Source: Claveliimonas sp034178805
GTDB lineage: Bacteria; Bacillota; Clostridia; Lachnospirales; Lachnospiraceae
Direction of reading: 5' to 3'
Assembly: GCF_050314255.1 (NCBI RefSeq)
Contig: NZ_JBNPMZ010000003.1
Location: forward strand, 201,784 to 265,783
Length of the DNA: 64,000 nt
Below, in pieces: positions 62,050 to 64,000 of this stretch. The position numbers were made by a program, and so were the translations under genes. Each line of letters opens with the position of its first letter. Position 1 is the stretch's first letter. The notes beneath the pieces were generated by a model. It ran no database searches and was not told where the DNA came from. It was given only the letters and a program-made list of their open reading frames with translations.

Positions 62050-62267
62050 GAAATCACATACAAAACCCACTACTTCTTTTCATTGCAGCCTGATAATAGA
62101 TATCATACACGCCAAACACCCATGACTTCCTTCTTATATAAGGTATATGCTGATCTGCTATTTAAGTAATTCCCCATTTGTTGCCCCTTTCTGTCGGAAG
62201 GCTCCCGGAAACATGATGTTTTCATTTTCCTGCTTCAGCTCCTTATAATTGGCACCCCCCGGATTTC

Positions 62268-62381
62268 CAAGATAAGTGTCTGGCACTGGTTACCTTCCTC
62301 AAATCCTTTTACTAACTTTTCAATCGCCTGCGGCTGGTCGCCGGTCAGGACTTATTCTGATACTAATTCAAAATGATCCAT
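62268..62381 (-). pseudogene. Decayed 5' fragment of a second uvrB
   Basis: From an ATG preceded by GGAGG (62388-62392) the frame reads MDHFELVSE, a TAA stop, then VLTGDQPQAIEKLVKGF and EEGNQCQTL. It aligns without gaps to UvrB residues 1-36 of the intact gene (TGDQPQAIAELVKGFKEGN). The similarity ends abruptly after QTL, just before the Walker A loop. The nucleotide difference from the intact uvrB is substantial (roughly a quarter of positions by eye), so it is an old duplicate or a fragment from another strain. Confidence 0.8.
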
Positions 62382-62470
62382 GAGTTCCTCCTATGAATCT
62401 ATTATCTGCATTTTTTTATTTATAAGTGTCTGTGATGTGGGAGTGCCGGTATTACTGCCAGTATTTCTTC

Positions 62471-62505
62471 TAAAAATATAAGGGAAGCATTACGCTTCCC
62501 TTATA
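62471..62505 (-). terminator. Rho-independent terminator of the rhuM-like gene
   Basis: Perfect 12-bp stem TATAAGGGAAGC/GCTTCCCTTATA (62477-62488 with 62494-62505), 5-base loop, followed on the minus strand by TTTTTA. It lies about 115 bases after the gene's stop. Confidence 0.8.
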
Positions 62506-62591
62506 GGCTTTATCGTTTCTCTCTTCAACGCCTTTGGTGTCGAGATTGCATGGCTTTATTCTTCAGTTTTGCTATGATTAAAATCAGTCAC

Positions 62592-62605
62592 AAATTCGTG
62601 TAATT
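62592..62605 (+). repeat. AAATTCGTGTAATT motif copy
   Basis: Same 14 bases as upstream of uvrB; here between the uvrB remnant and the rhuM-like gene. The preceding AGTCAC is also shared with 60139-60144. Confidence 0.7.
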
Positions 62606-62620
62606 TCATAATTTACAAAA

Positions 62621-63685
62621 TCAAGATTCAGTTTCATGCGTTTCAACAACAATAATTCCGTCCTGCTCATCACCTATCAAAACTTTGTCAAAATCACTTT
62701 GATAAAGCTGATCCTGTTTTATCCTATATTTTTCAAACTCACTTAGGGCATGCTGTTCTGCCATTTTTGCAGAAATAGTTCCGGCATGAGTAAGAATCTC
62801 TTTTCTTGACAGACGCAATACACCTTCAAATTGTTCTGCCCAATCCTCCATCGTCATTGGAATTTGTTCTTCTGCTCTAAGCTCCGCCAAATCCAAATAA
62901 GCATTCACAATTCTTGCCATTGCTGTTAATTCTTCTGCTGTCAAATAATTCTTAGCAACTACTACATCAAATCTTTGAATTTTACCATTCGGCGCATCCT
63001 TCCAGGTATTCAATCCCATATGTTCTTTCTCGCTATCAGCTCTGTGATAAATCACTTCCGCAGCTGTTTCTCCATGAATCGCCCAATGTAACTGATTTTG
63101 TACTTTTGCAAAAAACACTCTGGTCGTCTGTGCGTTCGGATCATAATCAATACTTGTCGCATAAATATCTGTGATTTTTTGATAAAATCTTCTTTCTGAC
63201 AAACGTATTTCCCTGATTCGTTCCAGTTGCTCTTCAAAATAATCTTTTGTCAAAACAGTACCAAAATTTTTCAGACGCTCATCATCCATAGTGAAACCTT
63301 TTATCGTAAACTCTTCAATAATACCATTCGCCCATTTACGAAACTGTACAGCTCTCGGCGAATCCACTTTATTGCCTACTGCAATTATAGCCTTTAAATT
63401 ATAATGGTTCGTGTTATAGTTTTTTCCATCAGATGCAGTTATTCGAAATTTTCGAATAACTGACTGTTCTTCCAGTTCACCATCCGAAAATATTTTTTTT
63501 AGGTGATAATTAATCGTATGAGGTTCTACATTGTATAAAAGCCCCATCATTTTCTGCGTAAGCCAAACATTCTCATCAAAATATATCGCATTTACATCAC
63601 TTTCTCCAGTCGCTGTAATAAAAGTAAGATACTCCGCTGCTGAAGATCGGATAATAGATATTTCTTTCTTTTTTTTCTTTGCCAT
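62621..63685 (-). CDS. RhuM-family protein
   Basis: 354 residues matching the RhuM (virulence_RhuM) pattern: an N-terminal winged-helix-like segment (VWLTQKMMGLLYNVEPHTIN), the core YNLKAIIAVGNKVDSPRAVQ and RKWANGIIEEFTIKGF, and a C-terminal fic/KilA-like helical region. RhuM genes sit in pathogenicity islands, prophages and near restriction systems; the biochemical role is unknown. The Lys-rich start (MAKKKKKE) is preceded by AGAGGTAACACGG. It ends with its own terminator. Confidence 0.85.
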   Translation of the reverse strand: MAKKKKKEISIIRSSAAEYLTFITATGESDVNAIYFDENVWLTQKMMGLLYNVEPHTINYHLKKIFSDGELEEQSVIRKFRITASDGKNYNTNHYNLKAIIAVGNKVDSPRAVQFRKWANGIIEEFTIKGFTMDDERLKNFGTVLTKDYFEEQLERIREIRLSERRFYQKITDIYATSIDYDPNAQTTRVFFAKVQNQLHWAIHGETAAEVIYHRADSEKEHMGLNTWKDAPNGKIQRFDVVVAKNYLTAEELTAMARIVNAYLDLAELRAEEQIPMTMEDWAEQFEGVLRLSRKEILTHAGTISAKMAEQHALSEFEKYRIKQDQLYQSDFDKVLIGDEQDGIIVVETHETES

Positions 63686-64000
63686 CCGTGTTACCTCTTT
63701 TAACCATCAAAACATTCACATATGTAACATTTTATTATATTCTTGTTAAATAAGCTTTCATCATCAATTCATCCAGTCTTTCCTTTGAATCTATTGTCTT
63801 TGTTTTCTGTTGCCATTATATCATTTCGACTAACGTCTCACTGAAGACATTCGTCATATGTCGATGTCCGCAAGCGCACATCATCGCATGACTCATTATA
63901 TCAGAATATAAAATAAAAGTACAGAACAACCGAATGTTTGTTCTGTACTTTCTCAATCCGCCATAACTGGATGGTGTTTTTAATTTGATTCCCTGCTTAT
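63686..64000. other. 315-bp tail without an accepted gene
   Basis: Contains a possible -10 (TATAAT, minus strand 63734-63739) for the rhuM-like gene with only a weak -35, and the terminator at 63907-63950 for a gene beyond the right edge. The last 50 bases may be the end of that gene, but no frame is long enough to judge. Confidence 0.5.
63907..63950 (-). terminator. Terminator for an off-window minus-strand gene
   Basis: 13-bp perfect stem AAGTACAGAACAA/TTGTTCTGTACTT (63917-63929 with 63938-63950), 8-base loop, followed on the minus strand by TTTATTTTATA. It points to a minus-strand gene ending just right of the window. Confidence 0.7.

Larger units (their letters stand above)
61951..62620. 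other. 670-bp spacer with gene remnants
   Basis: No intact gene. It holds a promoter for the AAA gene, a short open stretch reading in part LGNPGGANYKELKQENEN with stop near 62164 (family not recognised), the decayed uvrB start (62268-62381), the rhuM terminator, and one copy of the AAATTCGTGTAATT motif. The mosaic suggests past insertions or deletions. Confidence 0.7.

Noticed and set aside
63951..64000. Transposase end at the right edge
   Set aside because: Only about 50 bases before the terminator; the readable frames are too short to support any family.

Overview
This window looks like a chromosomal piece of a low-GC anaerobic Firmicute of class Clostridia, most likely a Lachnospiraceae gut bacterium. 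The reasons are the many ChW (clostridial hydrophobic, conserved W) repeats, the cdaA-ybbR pair, the uvrBA and recD2-comFC neighbours, and the AT-rich spacers with strong AGGAGG ribosome sites. The family is an inference; no species can be named from sequence alone. Every gene I accept lies on the minus strand, so transcription runs from high to low coordinates.

Right to left: (1) 63700-60200 is an accessory edge with a RhuM-family gene, an AAA-ATPase/PD-(D/E)XK gene and, between them, a decayed 5' fragment of a second uvrB. (2) 60005-47000 is housekeeping: uvrB-uvrA, mreB-recD2-comFC, two membrane proteins, cdaA-ybbR (c-di-AMP synthesis) and an HPr-type protein. (3) 46922-41409 is a five-gene operon resembling dlt (adenylating enzyme, carrier protein, MBOAT transferase, SGNH protein), but it carries a PLP decarboxylase and has a non-dlt gene order. 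This is my best candidate for an undescribed wall-polymer modification. (4) 41346-38469 holds a nucleotidyltransferase and an LTA-synthase-like phosphotransferase with a GBS-Bsp-like tail. (5) 38431-24720 holds five large secreted proteins in a row (NlpC/P60, glucosaminidase, GH25 muramidase, L,D-transpeptidase, GH78 rhamnosidase). Each carries ChW repeats in multiples of three. (6) 24709-397 is a surface-polysaccharide or teichoic-acid-like cluster: Wzx-type flippase, GT61, many GT2 enzymes, two LicD phosphotransferases, an aminotransferase, a cytidylyltransferase-oxidoreductase fusion, an IspD/TarI-like cytidylyltransferase, two SDR epimerases, a TagGH-type ABC exporter and an O-acyltransferase. 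It ends with a MerR regulator cut by the window edge.

Working model (inference): cluster 6 makes and exports a phosphate-containing polymer decorated by LicD enzymes. Operon 3 adds an amino-acyl-type decoration from an acyl carrier protein. The ChW proteins of block 5 are wall hydrolases and a crosslinking enzyme that may dock non-covalently on that polymer, because none shows an LPXTG motif or SLH domain. No tRNA, rRNA, CRISPR array or complete insertion sequence was seen.
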